In this document: one piece after another, positions 27,219 to 37,494 of the stretch | How the letters are laid out: each line of letters begins with the position of its first letter | Numbering within the stretch: position 1 is the stretch's first letter | NCBI RefSeq assembly: GCF_001042695.1 | Contig: NZ_AP012334.1 | Span: forward strand, 372,001-436,000 | Reading direction: 5' to 3' | DNA: 64,000 nucleotides | From: Scardovia inopinata JCM 12537 | Lineage (GTDB): Bacteria > Actinomycetota > Actinomycetes > Actinomycetales > Bifidobacteriaceae | The notes under the pieces: model-generated | The model's database searches: none | Told to the model about the DNA's origin: nothing | The model's input: only the letters and a program-made list of their open reading frames with translations | Position numbers and translations under genes: made by a program

Positions 27219-30200
27219 ATGACTTCCTCCTCAGATTTTGTGCATCTGCATAATCATACTGATTATTCCACTCTGGACGGAGCTGTTCCCGTTAAAAAGC
27301 TGGTCCAGGTAGTTAAGGACCAGGGGCAGAAAGCAGTGGGCATTACCGATCACGGTAATATGCATGGTGCCTATGAACTATGGAGAACAGCAGTAGACCA
27401 GGGAATTAAACCTATTATTGGCATTGAAGCCTATATAACCCCTGGTACTGCCCGGGGGGATAAGACCAGGGTTCACTGGGGTACCAAGGAGCAGCATGCC
27501 GATGATGTTTCCGCTAATGGATCCTATACCCACATGACCTTGTGGGCTCAGAATGACCAAGGCCTGGTTAACCTGCTCAAGGCTTCGTCGGTTGCCAATC
27601 TGGAAGGACTGATGGGCCGCAATCCCCGAATGGACAGGGATGTGCTGAATACCTACCACCAGGGGATTATTGCTACAACTGGATGTCCCTCAGGAGCCGT
27701 CCAGACCCGTTTGCGTTTGGGGCAGTATGAGCAGGCTCTGCGGGAAGCCAGGGAACTGCAGGACATTTATGGAAAAGAAAACTTTTATGTGGAGATCATG
27801 GATCATGGCCTGACAATTGAAAAGCGGGTTATCAATGACCTCATCAGGATTGCTGACAATATAGGGGCTCCTCTGGTGGCTACAAACGATTCCCATTACG
27901 GTTTGGAGGAGGATGCTAAGGCTCAGGATGCCCTCCTGTGTATTAACTCCGGTTCCCGCCTGACTGACCCCAACCGTTTCCATTTTGATGGCAGTGGTTA
28001 CTACATTAAGTCTGCCCAGCAAATGAGGGAATTGTTCAAGGACTTTCCCCAGGCCTGCGACAACACCCTGGAAATTGCAGAACGCTGCAATGTTATGTTT
28101 GATGATCATGAAGACGGAGCTTTCATGCCTGAGTTTGACTGCCCCCAGGGCTGGGATGCTACATCACTCTTTTTGCATGATGTAGAGCAGGGCCTGGAGC
28201 GCCGGTATCCGGACGGAGTTCCTGCCCAGGTTGCCCGTCAAGCTGACTATGAATGTGGCGTAATTTGCCAGATGCAGTTCTGCGGCTACTTTTTGGTGGT
28301 TGCTGACTATATCAACTGGGCAAAAACCCATGGGGTCATGGTCGGTCCCGGACGTGGTTCCGCAGCAGGAAGTATGGTTTCCTACGCTATGGGGATCACT
28401 GAGCTGGACCCGCTCAAGCATGGGCTTATTTTTGAGCGTTTTCTTAATCCTGAGCGAGTTTCCCTGCCAGATATTGATGTGGATTTCGATCCCGCAGGCC
28501 GTGAAAAAGTTCTTCAGTATGTTACCCACAAGTATGGGGCAGACAAGGTGGCCCAATGTGTCACTTATGGGACCATCAAAACTAAGCAGGCCCTAAAAGA
28601 TTCAGCCCGCATTCTGGATTATGAATTCCAGATGGGGGAGACGATTACCAAAGCCCTCCCAGGTTCTGTGGGCGGCAAAGACATCAGTCTCCATGATATT
28701 TTTGATCCTCATGCCAAACGGTATGCGGAAGCTCAGGAATTCCGCGATCTGTATAATGATAATCCCGATGTTCAGAAAATCACCGAGGAAGCCAAGGGTA
28801 TTGAAGGTCTGATCCGGCAGACTGGAGTGCATGCCTGTGCCACTATCATGGCTTCCCAGCCCATCGCCAACACCTCCCCCCTGCTCAAGCGCACTGATGG
28901 AACCATTACCACGACCTTTGAATATCATACATGTGAAACCTTAGGCCTCGTTAAAATGGATTTCCTGGGTTTGGCTAACTTGACAGTCATTAAAGAGACC
29001 TTGAACAACATTAAAGCCAACGGCAAACCGGCAGTAGATCTGGAGAAAATTCCCATTGATGATAAGCCTACATATGATCTGCTGTCTTCCGGCCATACCC
29101 TGGGCGTCTTCCAGCTGGATTCTGACGGCATGCAGAGCCTGCTCAAACAACTGAAGCCTGACAATTTCAACGATATTTCGGCTCTGATCGCCCTCTATAG
29201 GCCTGGTCCTATGGATGTGGATTCCCATAACAATTATGCCAAGCGCAAGAACGGACTTCAGGAGATAAAACCCATTCATCCTGAGTTGGAGAAGCCCTTG
29301 GCGTCTGTTCTGGACGAAACCTATGGCCTTATTGTCTATCAGGAGCAGGTTCAGTCTGCTGCCCGTATTTTAGCCGGATATTCCCTGGGCAGGGCAGACG
29401 TTTTGCGAAGGGCTATGGGAAAGAAGAAGCCCGAGGTTCTGGCTAAGGAAAAGGTGCCCTTCTTTGAAGGCATGAAAGAGCATGGATACTCGCAGGAAGC
29501 TGCCCAGGCAGTTTGGGATGTGCTGGTTCCTTTTGCCGGTTATGCTTTCAACAAGGCTCATTCTGCTGCTTATGGGCTGATTTCTTATTGGACCGCCTAT
29601 CTGAAAACTCATTACCCGGTAGAATTTATGGCTGCCCTCCTTCAGGGTGAACGGACGAATAAAGACAAGACAGCCCTCTACCTGGGCGAATGCAGGCGAA
29701 TGAATATTCAGGTCCTGCCTCCTGATGTGAATGAGTCTGTTTCTCACTACTCAGCTGTGGGCAACGACATCCGTTTTGGCCTGGGAGCCGTTCGCAACGT
29801 GGGAGACAAGATTGTTGACGCTATTGTACACGAGAGGGAAAAGAGCGGGGGCAAGGGGAAGTTCCTCAGTTTCCTGGACTGGATCAACCGGATGCCGGTG
29901 TCGGTTTTGAACAAGAGGACGGTGGAGTCCTTGATCAAGGGCGGAGCCTTTGACAGCATCGATCCCAATCGCCGAGCTCTTTTCACTATTCATGAGGCAG
30001 CCATTGATCAGGTGGTTCCACTCAAGCGGAAGGAAGCAGAAGGCCAGTTTGACCTTTTTGCCGATGCCGGTGACCCTTCATCATCTTCTGCCGATGCCTT
30101 GGGAGATGCCAATATCAGTGTTCCTCAGATTGATGAATGGGACAAGAAAACCAAACTCAATTTTGAGCGGGAAATGTTGGGGCTCTATGTGTCTGACCAT

Positions 30201-30782
30201 CCTCTGAGCGGCTTAGCTTCTGTTTTGGCCAACCTGAGCGATATGTCCATTCCACAGCTTCTGAACAAGGCATCCACCATGCCTGACCGCAATCAGGTAA
30301 CCATCGCCGCCCTTATTACCGCAGTTGATCGCAGGGTTTCCAAGCAGGGCAAGCCCTGGGCCATTGTTACCCTGGAGGATTTGGAAGGCAGCATTCAATG
30401 CCTTTTCTTTGGCAAGGCTTATACCAGCAACCAGGACAAGCTGGTGGTGGATACGGTCGTTCAGGTTAAGGGGAGTGTGTCTGTCCGTGATGACGGGGTC
30501 AGCATTTATGGCCGCGAGGTTGAGGTTCCTTCTGTGGACTCGGCAGACGTACAGCCGGTGCTGATCAGCCTGCCTGGCCGGGCCTTAGACCGGGGCCGGA
30601 TGCAGAGCCTGTCTTCTATCCTGAGCCGGCACCCAGGCTACTGCGAAGTTCGCCTGATCATCAGCCAGCCGGGGAATAAGGTCAGCACCATCTATGTGGG
30701 AGATAAATTCCGGGTCGCCCGCGATACCTCTCTCTTTGGGGAAATCAAGTCTCTTTTTGGCCCCCGCTGTATTGAAAACTGA
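27219..30782 (+). CDS. dnaE: DNA polymerase III subunit alpha
   Basis: Replicative polymerase catalytic subunit. An N-terminal PHP domain (VHLHNHTDYSTLDGA, ITDHGNMHG) is followed by the polymerase palm with PGRGSAAGSMVSYAMGI and PDIDVDFD (catalytic Asps near residues 418 and 420). Fingers, beta-clamp-binding and a C-terminal OB domain (IAALITAVDRRVSKQGKPWA) follow. Length about 1,187 aa is normal for DnaE1. The N-terminus is ambiguous: TTG 27210 or ATG 27219; GGAAGG sits very close to the latter. It ends 48 bases before the GH5 gene. Confidence 0.96.
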   Translation: MTSSSDFVHLHNHTDYSTLDGAVPVKKLVQVVKDQGQKAVGITDHGNMHGAYELWRTAVDQGIKPIIGIEAYITPGTARGDKTRVHWGTKEQHADDVSANGSYTHMTLWAQNDQGLVNLLKASSVANLEGLMGRNPRMDRDVLNTYHQGIIATTGCPSGAVQTRLRLGQYEQALREARELQDIYGKENFYVEIMDHGLTIEKRVINDLIRIADNIGAPLVATNDSHYGLEEDAKAQDALLCINSGSRLTDPNRFHFDGSGYYIKSAQQMRELFKDFPQACDNTLEIAERCNVMFDDHEDGAFMPEFDCPQGWDATSLFLHDVEQGLERRYPDGVPAQVARQADYECGVICQMQFCGYFLVVADYINWAKTHGVMVGPGRGSAAGSMVSYAMGITELDPLKHGLIFERFLNPERVSLPDIDVDFDPAGREKVLQYVTHKYGADKVAQCVTYGTIKTKQALKDSARILDYEFQMGETITKALPGSVGGKDISLHDIFDPHAKRYAEAQEFRDLYNDNPDVQKITEEAKGIEGLIRQTGVHACATIMASQPIANTSPLLKRTDGTITTTFEYHTCETLGLVKMDFLGLANLTVIKETLNNIKANGKPAVDLEKIPIDDKPTYDLLSSGHTLGVFQLDSDGMQSLLKQLKPDNFNDISALIALYRPGPMDVDSHNNYAKRKNGLQEIKPIHPELEKPLASVLDETYGLIVYQEQVQSAARILAGYSLGRADVLRRAMGKKKPEVLAKEKVPFFEGMKEHGYSQEAAQAVWDVLVPFAGYAFNKAHSAAYGLISYWTAYLKTHYPVEFMAALLQGERTNKDKTALYLGECRRMNIQVLPPDVNESVSHYSAVGNDIRFGLGAVRNVGDKIVDAIVHEREKSGGKGKFLSFLDWINRMPVSVLNKRTVESLIKGGAFDSIDPNRRALFTIHEAAIDQVVPLKRKEAEGQFDLFADAGDPSSSSADALGDANISVPQIDEWDKKTKLNFEREMLGLYVSDHPLSGLASVLANLSDMSIPQLLNKASTMPDRNQVTIAALITAVDRRVSKQGKPWAIVTLEDLEGSIQCLFFGKAYTSNQDKLVVDTVVQVKGSVSVRDDGVSIYGREVEVPSVDSADVQPVLISLPGRALDRGRMQSLSSILSRHPGYCEVRLIISQPGNKVSTIYVGDKFRVARDTSLFGEIKSLFGPRCIEN

Positions 30783-30830
30783 GAAGTGCTAAAGTGTCCA
30801 TAAGATAGTCTTTACCTGGGAAGGGCGCAT

Positions 30831-31961
30831 ATGCAGCAGAAACGTTCTGGCAGCCCTGCTCCGGTTGATTCCATCGTTGGAGTCAACCTGGGCAACTGGC
30901 TGGTGCTGGAAAAGTGGATGGAGCCCGGACTTTTTGCCCATTCGAGCGGCAGTCAGGACGAATACACCCTGGCTCATACCCTCCCCAGCCACCAGTTGGC
31001 TCGCAGGCTTCAGGAGCACAGGCAGACTTATCTGACTGAGGAAGATTTTGCCTATATGGCCCGGCAGGGAATAAACATGGTTCGTTTGCCGGTTCCTCAT
31101 TTTGTCTTTGGCGACTGCCCTCCTTTTATCGGCTGCATTGAGTATGTAGATAAGGCTTTTTCCTGGGCTGGCGAGCATAAGATGACAATTCTTCTGGATC
31201 TTCATACGGTCCCGGGCAGTCAGAACGGTTATGATTCCAGCGGCAGGATTGGGCCTGTTGCCTGGCATAAATCCGCCTCGCAGATATCGTTTGCCCTCTC
31301 GGTTTTGGAGCGTTTGGCCGACCGGTATGGGAATAATCCCGCCCTCTTTGGGATAGAAGTCCTCAATGAGCCCAAGCTCCCCCTGTCCTTTCTTGAGCGC
31401 TTCTACCTGACCGCTTACAGACGTCTGCGCCGCCGTCTGCCAGCCGATAAGGCCCTGGTTTTTCATGACGGGTTTAATCTGCTTGGCATGGCATGGATCT
31501 TTGCTCTCCATCCCCGTATGCGTTCCATGACCAACGTTTATCTGGATACTCATCTCTACTTAACTTTTGCTGAGCAGGGTCTGGAAAAAGCTTTTAGGCA
31601 TACCCCTGACCGGCATCAACCCAGCCTGCGCAGGCGGAGGCTTTTTTATTCCTGGGGAATTCGTTTGGCCGGCGCCTTTATCCGCCTGGTTGATCACCGG
31701 GTTCCGGTGATTGTGGGGGAATGGTGCGCTGAAAGTTCCTTGGGAAAGCTGGGTCTGGATGATGAGTTTCAGGAGGCCAGGCAGGCAGATTTTACCCCTT
31801 ATTTTACCACTTATATTGCTGATTTGCAGAAGAGTATTTTTAAGCGTCGCTTCTTTTGGAGCTATCAGCTGGAGAGGGATCCTGCTTTACGAGAAAAAAT
31901 GAAGGGAACCTGGCGGAGTTTGTGGGATTGGCGTCTGTGCGCAGAAGAGGGAGTTGTCTGA
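30831..31961 (+). CDS. Glycoside hydrolase family 5 protein (exo-beta-1,3-glucanase-like)
   Basis: TIM-barrel glycosidase. The N-terminal GVNLGNWLVLEKWMEPGLF, INMVRLPVPHFVF and LLDLHTVPGSQNGYDSSGR match the fungal-type exo-1,3-glucanase branch of GH5. The acid/base is E180 in VLNEP and the nucleophile is E297 in VGEWC. At 376 aa it has no signal peptide or membrane segment, so it should act in the cytoplasm on imported oligosaccharides. Substrate is inferred from the family only. GGGAAGGG precedes the ATG. Confidence 0.85.
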   Translation: MQQKRSGSPAPVDSIVGVNLGNWLVLEKWMEPGLFAHSSGSQDEYTLAHTLPSHQLARRLQEHRQTYLTEEDFAYMARQGINMVRLPVPHFVFGDCPPFIGCIEYVDKAFSWAGEHKMTILLDLHTVPGSQNGYDSSGRIGPVAWHKSASQISFALSVLERLADRYGNNPALFGIEVLNEPKLPLSFLERFYLTAYRRLRRRLPADKALVFHDGFNLLGMAWIFALHPRMRSMTNVYLDTHLYLTFAEQGLEKAFRHTPDRHQPSLRRRRLFYSWGIRLAGAFIRLVDHRVPVIVGEWCAESSLGKLGLDDEFQEARQADFTPYFTTYIADLQKSIFKRRFFWSYQLERDPALREKMKGTWRSLWDWRLCAEEGVV

Positions 31962-32152
31962 GCCGTATCGGTTGCGGTTTCTGTCGAAGCAGGAGCCGTC
32001 CATCAGCAGACAGCTGGGTAAGCGGCCCCTGTCCGCATTATGGAAAATGCTTCCCCTCCTCTCATACCGACCTCTTTCTATAATTAAACGCATGCCCATT
32101 TTAATATGGGTAATTGAATAAATATAAGTAATGTATGTAAGAAAGGAAGGCC

Positions 32153-33472
32153 ATGGCTGTTCTTTCCGGCGCCGATGCTCAGAAGATGGAGCAGGAATTT
32201 GTTCAGGACAAGAAGAATGTATTGGCTCAGCGTTCCGCTGCAACGAATGGTTTGCTGAAAGCTGCTGAGGATCCCTTTGTCATAGCCCGCAATAAGAACC
32301 CCTATTCAACGGATCTGACTTCAGATGAAGTGACTAATCAAAAGCATTCTGGTCGCTGCTGGATGTTCGCCGGTCTCAATGTTCTGCGTTTTGCCATCGC
32401 CAAAAAGTTGAACGTGGAGAACTTTGAGCTTTCGCAGAACTTTTTGTATTTTTATGACAAGCTGGAAAAGTCTAACTACTTTTATGAGAACGTAATTGCT
32501 ACCGCTAAGGATGATCTTTTCGACCGTAAGGTGGAGTTTCTTTTTAGTGAGCCTGAGAGCGACGGCGGCTGGTGGCAGTACGTTGTCAACCTGGTTAAGA
32601 AGTATGGCATTGTCCCCAAGAATGCTATGCCGGAGACTGCCAATACGGAGAATTCAACCGCTATGAATGAAGTTCTTAACCGTAAGCTTCGTCAGGATGG
32701 AATTCGTCTGCGTGAGCTGGTCCGCGGCGGTGCTTCCGATGAAGAAGTAGAGGCAGAGCGTTCTCAGATGATTTCCGGGATTTATCACATCGTTTCTGTT
32801 GCCCTGGGTACCCCTCCTCAGCAGTTCCGCTTCCAGTACCAGGATAAGGATAAAAAGTATCACGATGAAGGAGTCATGACTCCGGCAGATTTCCTGAAGA
32901 AGTACAGCGATCTTGATGTGGATGATTTTATTCCCCTGGATAATTATCCTCTCAAGGAAGTCGTTAACTACAACAAGCACTATGCCAATGAATTAGTTGG
33001 TGATATGGTGGGAGCCCCGGTTCCTCACTGGCTGAATGTACCGATAGACGAGTTGAAGGCAGCCGCAGTTAAGCAAGTTCAGGCAGGAGAACCGGTCTGG
33101 TTTGCCTGCGATGTTGACCAGTCTTCCGACCGTAAGAACGGAGTCATGGATACTGACCTCTACGATATGTCTACCCTGGTAGGGGTTGATTTTACCCTGA
33201 CCAAGGGTCAGCGGATTGCCAGCCAGGAAAGTTCAGCTACTCATGCCATGACCCTGGTGGGTGTTGATGTGATCGACGGCAAGCCTGCTCGCTGGAAGGT
33301 TGAAAACAGCTGGGGAAGCGATAACGGTCAAAAAGGTTACTTTGTCATGACAGATGACTGGTTTGATCAGTATACCTTTGAAGTCATTATTAACAAAAAA
33401 TATCTGACTGCCGATCAGGTTAAGCTCTACCAGACTGAGCCTGAAGTGCTGCCTTACTACCTGCCCCTGTAA
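32153..33472 (+). CDS. pepC: Aminopeptidase C (bleomycin hydrolase type, C1B)
   Basis: Cytosolic cysteine aminopeptidase, usually hexameric. The catalytic triad is visible: Cys69 in HSGRCWMFAG, His364 in ATHAMTLVGVD and Asn385 in VENSWGSD. The length of 439 aa is full. AAGGAAGG precedes the ATG. A clear terminator follows the stop. It may act with PepN in peptide use. Confidence 0.96.
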   Translation: MAVLSGADAQKMEQEFVQDKKNVLAQRSAATNGLLKAAEDPFVIARNKNPYSTDLTSDEVTNQKHSGRCWMFAGLNVLRFAIAKKLNVENFELSQNFLYFYDKLEKSNYFYENVIATAKDDLFDRKVEFLFSEPESDGGWWQYVVNLVKKYGIVPKNAMPETANTENSTAMNEVLNRKLRQDGIRLRELVRGGASDEEVEAERSQMISGIYHIVSVALGTPPQQFRFQYQDKDKKYHDEGVMTPADFLKKYSDLDVDDFIPLDNYPLKEVVNYNKHYANELVGDMVGAPVPHWLNVPIDELKAAAVKQVQAGEPVWFACDVDQSSDRKNGVMDTDLYDMSTLVGVDFTLTKGQRIASQESSATHAMTLVGVDVIDGKPARWKVENSWGSDNGQKGYFVMTDDWFDQYTFEVIINKKYLTADQVKLYQTEPEVLPYYLPL

Positions 33473-33565
33473 AACTGTCCGCCTTTGTCAAAGCAGGCAG
33501 AACAGGCCGCGCAAACACATAAATGCCAGGTCATGTCGCCATAATGGTGCATGGTGTCCGCAAGC

Positions 33566-33605
33566 TACAGCCCCAACAGATAAGCTGCTGGGGCTGTACT
33601 TTTTC
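33566..33605 (+). terminator. Rho-independent terminator after pepC
   Basis: Stem TACAGCCCCA-ACAG / CTG-C-TGGGGCTGTA with a 5-base loop and one mismatch, followed by CTTTTTC. It lies in the 264-base gap before the ABC exporter genes; the rest of that gap presumably holds the exporter promoter. Confidence 0.85.
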
Positions 33606-33736
33606 CTCTTTGGGCATGTTGTGATCGTATATTAGGCAAGGACGAGTAGAATAAAACCCATGCCTAGCATGACCGGCTGCGGCTTGATGCTGCGCACCTG
33701 CAATAAATCAGCATATATGAAGATAGGGTAAGCACA

Positions 33737-34519
33737 ATGGCAGAAGCAGAATCCAGGGAAAAAAATCAGACTGAGGGTGAAGAAACTACAATCGCCAATG
33801 CGGTAGCTCAGGCTGTGGATCTCTATAAGGTTTATGGAGATTCAGCCGAAACTCAGGTAACAGCCTTAGACCATGTCACCGTGGATTTTGAGCGAGGGAA
33901 GATGACAGCCATCATGGGCCCTTCGGGATCGGGGAAATCCACCCTCATGCACTGCATGGCCGGACTTGATACCCCTACCTCCGGCAAGGTGATTGTAGAA
34001 AATCTTGAAGTGTCATCCATGAAGCAGAGAGAGCTAACCAGACTGAGAAGGGAACACATTGGTTTCATCTTTCAGAGCTTCAACCTGGTTCCTACCCTTA
34101 CTGCGGAGGAGAATATCCTCCTGCCCTTGCAGATTGGACACAAGAAGATTGATCGGGACTGGTTTGACAAAGTGGTTGATGTGGTGGGTCTAAAAGACCG
34201 CTTGGATCATAGGCCTTCTCAGCTGTCCGGGGGCCAGCAGCAGCGGGTGGCCTGCGCCCGCGCCATCATGTCCCGTCCTGCCGTAATCTTTGCTGACGAG
34301 CCAACCGGTAACCTGGATTCCCGCTCCTCCCGGGAAGTATTGACCTTCCTGAAGAATTCGGTCACCGATAATTCTCAGAGCATCATAATGGTGACTCATG
34401 ATCCCCGGGCTGCTTCCTACGCCAACCGGGTTTTTGTTCTGGCTGATGGCCGCATTACCCAGGATATGGATGAGCCCTCTTACGAGGAGATTCTTGACGT
34501 CTTTGCTACTGAAAAATAA
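33737..34519 (+). CDS. ABC transporter ATP-binding protein (MacB/LolD-like)
   Basis: ATPase subunit of a type VII (mechanotransmission) exporter. Walker A is GPSGSGKST, the Q-loop [11 protein letters not shown], the signature LSGGQQQRV, Walker [13 protein letters not shown], and the switch MVTHDP. Length 260 aa. It is 9 bases upstream of its FtsX-like permease. Substrate unknown; in Gram-positives such pairs often export or sense peptides or antibiotics. Confidence 0.93.
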   Translation: MAEAESREKNQTEGEETTIANAVAQAVDLYKVYGDSAETQVTALDHVTVDFERGKMTAIMGPSGSGKSTLMHCMAGLDTPTSGKVIVENLEVSSMKQRELTRLRREHIGFIFQSFNLVPTLTAEENILLPLQIGHKKIDRDWFDKVVDVVGLKDRLDHRPSQLSGGQQQRVACARAIMSRPAVIFADEPTGNLDSRSSREVLTFLKNSVTDNSQSIIMVTHDPRAASYANRVFVLADGRITQDMDEPSYEEILDVFATEK

Positions 34520-34528
34520 GGGGGCGTT

Positions 34529-37477
34529 ATGATAAAAATCGGATTTCGCGAAGCCAGAGCGCACTTCTCCCGCTTCATTATGTCAATCGTTGCCATCTGC
34601 CTGGGAGTTGCCTTTATTGTTGGTTCCTTCAGTTTCCGCAATATGCTTCAGGACCAGATGACCTCTGTTTTTGCCTCCTCATCTGAGGGAGATGTGTACG
34701 TCAGAGGAGTTAAGAAATCAACAGACACATCATCCTCATCTTCTTCATCTTCTTCTTCCTCCTTGTCAGCTGCTTCTCTAGCGGCCGGAACTAACTATAA
34801 TTCCATTCCATCTTCTCTGATCTCTGATATCAAGAAAGTGAAAGGGGTCAAGAGTGCCTTTGCCCTGATGACCATGACCAACGCCGCCCTGGTCGGCAAG
34901 GATGGCACGGCAGTGGGAGCAGGAACAACAGGAATCACGGCAGTGTCCATGGCAAAGAATGCTACCTGGAGATCTGTTTCTTTTATAAAGGGAACGTATC
35001 CCCATGGGGCCGGTCAGGTTAGCCTTCTTAAGCAGACGGCGGATGCAGCCGGGTTAAAAGTGGGGGATAAAACTACTTTTGTTTACGCCAGCGGCCCTAA
35101 AAAGGTAAAGATTTCAGGAATCTTCACCCTGACTTCTGTTGCCCAGGGAACTCTTTATGTTGGTATTGATCCTCAAGTTGTTAAGCAGGAGAGAGTCTAT
35201 ACGGTTTTGGGATCTTCCGCTTCTGCTGCGTCTTCTTCTACTTCTTCTGCTTCTTCTACTAATGCAAAACCTTCATCGCCGGCTCCTTCTGCTTCTGCTC
35301 CATCCCTTCCTTCAGGTCAGGGCGGTAACCAGAGGCAGATCCAAGAGCAGAGACAGGCTCAAGCTCAGGCACAGGCGCAGGCAAGAGCCCACGCGCAAGC
35401 ACAGGCTAAAGCCCAGGCGCAGGCCCGTGCCCAGGAGCAGGCTCGGCGCAAGGCTTATCAGGAGGCCAACGCCTATATTTCCGTCATCACCGTCTATGGC
35501 ACAGGCAGTAAGGGACGTCCCCTGACAGACAGTCAGCAGAAGGCATTGGCGAAGAGAGTCAATGCCATGTTGGATGCAAAATCCTCCAACAAAGGCAAAA
35601 CCAAGGCTGCTGCAATTACCGGTGATGCTTTGAGGGCAGAGCAGAAAGACGGCATCAACAGCATGATGGGCTTTATCCAGCCTATGATTCTGATTTTTGC
35701 CTTTATAGCCCTCTTCGTGGGTACTTTCATCATTGCTAATACCTTTTCCATGATTGTCCGCGAATCCATGCGGAGGTACGCCCTGCTCAGGTCAGTAGGT
35801 GCCAGTCCCAGCCAGGTTTTCACTACGGTCATTATTCAGGCCCTGGTTATGGGCCTGGTCGGGTCAGTTCTTGGCATCTTCCTAGGTTGGGGGATGATGT
35901 CCCTTATATCGGTAGGGCTCTCCCGGTCAGGCTCGCCCCTGACTGGCTCTTCCCGCCCGGGCCTGAATGCCATTATCATTGGCCTGATTGTTGGCTTGGC
36001 AGTATCGTTGATTGGTGCTGCCCTTCCTGCCCGTCGGGCAGCCCTGGCACCGCCTATTCAAGCCATGAATGAAACAGTCAATCCTCAGAAGTCCACCAGG
36101 GGCCGAGGCTGGCTGGGTCTGGCAATCTTTCTGTTGGGAGTCCTTTTTTGGTTCCTGTCTTTGTCCCTGGTTGCTTATGACGGTCCGGAAGGCCAGGGCC
36201 CCACACCCTTGAGCTGGCTTAATTCCTTCTCTCCGGATGCAGCCCTGGGCTGGGGAGCTTTGTTTATTATCCTGTCAGTTATTGTTATGACCCCCTCCTT
36301 GGTGGTCCCTGCCCAAAAGATATTAGGCGTTATTCCCCAGCTACTCTTCCCGGTGTCAGGGAAACTGGCCTCCCGCAATCTGGACAGGTCCAAGAGGCGG
36401 ACTGCCAATACAGCAGCTGCCCTCTTTGTCGGTCTGGCTATCGTCAGTTGCGTAGGAACGCTGGCATCCACCTTAACCGCATCGACAGCCGGTCTGATTG
36501 ACGAGGGGATGACCGCTGATTTTGCTATCCGGTCGCAGACCATGACCATACCGACCGATCTCGATAAGAAACTAGCAAAAACAGAGGGGATAAGGTCTGT
36601 GACTAAAGTCACCATGATTCCCCGTCTCAAATTTAACGGCAAACAGATTAATGGTTTTAGCATGACGGCCAAAGATACTCTTTTCAAGGACGTATACAAG
36701 CCTCATATGATATCCGGATCGGCTGTCTCAGCCATTAGTAAAGATCAGCTGGTTGTTGGCAAAACTATTGCTGATGACAACAAGTGGTCGGTTGGCACGG
36801 TTCTGACCGTGAAGTCTCCTGATGCCACCAGAAAAATCAAAATCGGCGCTATTACTGACTCAGCAACCTACACTAATTCAATCTACCTGTCCAGCAAGGT
36901 ATCTGATCAGCTGCGGAAGAGTTATGCCGGAGTTACCTTGGCCCTTTATGTGTCAGCCAAGCCGGGAACTAACCTGACCAGTCTGGAAAAGAAGCTGAAA
37001 AAGCAGGTCAAGAAGTACTATGTTCTCACAGTGATGAACAAAGAGGAGCTTAAATCCAGCATCGCCACCCTGATCAACAATATCATGGTCATCATTTATG
37101 CCCTCCTCGCCCTGTCTATCCTTATAGCAATTTTTGGAGTGGTAAACACTATGGCCCTATCGGTGTCGGAAAGAACCCGGGAGATTGGTCTGCTGAGGGC
37201 TATTGGCACCAGCAATGGCCAGGTTCAGGGCATGATCGCCATAGAGACAGTGATGATTTCCGTCCTGGGAACTGTTGAGGGAATTGTCACCGGTCTGGCT
37301 GCCGGGATTGTTATTCAGCAGGTTTACAAGGACAGCGGCCTGGGAACCCTCAGCATTCCTTTCAAACAGTTGCTGATTTTCCTGATTCTGTCTGTTCTGA
37401 TCGGTCTTCTGGCCAGCTTGTCTCCGTCCAGGCGGGCCCTGAAGGTTCCCGTTCTGAATGCAGTCAGCGATGAGTAG
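34529..37477 (+). CDS. ABC transporter permease (FtsX/MacB-like, double repeat)
   Basis: 982-residue permease with two FtsX-type units. An N-terminal membrane helix (FIMSIVAICLGVAFIVGSF) is followed by a large extracytoplasmic domain. A cluster of three membrane helices comes next (about residues 385-500), then two more, a second extracytoplasmic domain and a final three-helix FtsX domain. The first outer domain carries two low-complexity inserts: a poly-Ser run (about residues 68-83) and a Gln/Ala/Arg-rich segment (about residues 270-310) likely to form a helical stalk. Translation is coupled to the ATPase. Spontaneous length variation of the inserts is plausible. Confidence 0.9.
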   Translation: MIKIGFREARAHFSRFIMSIVAICLGVAFIVGSFSFRNMLQDQMTSVFASSSEGDVYVRGVKKSTDTSSSSSSSSSSSLSAASLAAGTNYNSIPSSLISDIKKVKGVKSAFALMTMTNAALVGKDGTAVGAGTTGITAVSMAKNATWRSVSFIKGTYPHGAGQVSLLKQTADAAGLKVGDKTTFVYASGPKKVKISGIFTLTSVAQGTLYVGIDPQVVKQERVYTVLGSSASAASSSTSSASSTNAKPSSPAPSASAPSLPSGQGGNQRQIQEQRQAQAQAQAQARAHAQAQAKAQAQARAQEQARRKAYQEANAYISVITVYGTGSKGRPLTDSQQKALAKRVNAMLDAKSSNKGKTKAAAITGDALRAEQKDGINSMMGFIQPMILIFAFIALFVGTFIIANTFSMIVRESMRRYALLRSVGASPSQVFTTVIIQALVMGLVGSVLGIFLGWGMMSLISVGLSRSGSPLTGSSRPGLNAIIIGLIVGLAVSLIGAALPARRAALAPPIQAMNETVNPQKSTRGRGWLGLAIFLLGVLFWFLSLSLVAYDGPEGQGPTPLSWLNSFSPDAALGWGALFIILSVIVMTPSLVVPAQKILGVIPQLLFPVSGKLASRNLDRSKRRTANTAAALFVGLAIVSCVGTLASTLTASTAGLIDEGMTADFAIRSQTMTIPTDLDKKLAKTEGIRSVTKVTMIPRLKFNGKQINGFSMTAKDTLFKDVYKPHMISGSAVSAISKDQLVVGKTIADDNKWSVGTVLTVKSPDATRKIKIGAITDSATYTNSIYLSSKVSDQLRKSYAGVTLALYVSAKPGTNLTSLEKKLKKQVKKYYVLTVMNKEELKSSIATLINNIMVIIYALLALSILIAIFGVVNTMALSVSERTREIGLLRAIGTSNGQVQGMIAIETVMISVLGTVEGIVTGLAAGIVIQQVYKDSGLGTLSIPFKQLLIFLILSVLIGLLASLSPSRRALKVPVLNAVSDE

Positions 37478-37494
37478 GATAAAAAGGTGCTGCT

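Noticed and set aside
30789-31553. 254-codon minus-strand frame over the GH5 gene
   Set aside because: Overlaps a clear GH5 enzyme with catalytic motifs; no recognisable protein features.
34735-34762. Poly-Ser run as CRISPR or mobile repeat
   Set aside because: It is a coding low-complexity serine stretch, with no spacer structure. No CRISPR array was seen in the window.
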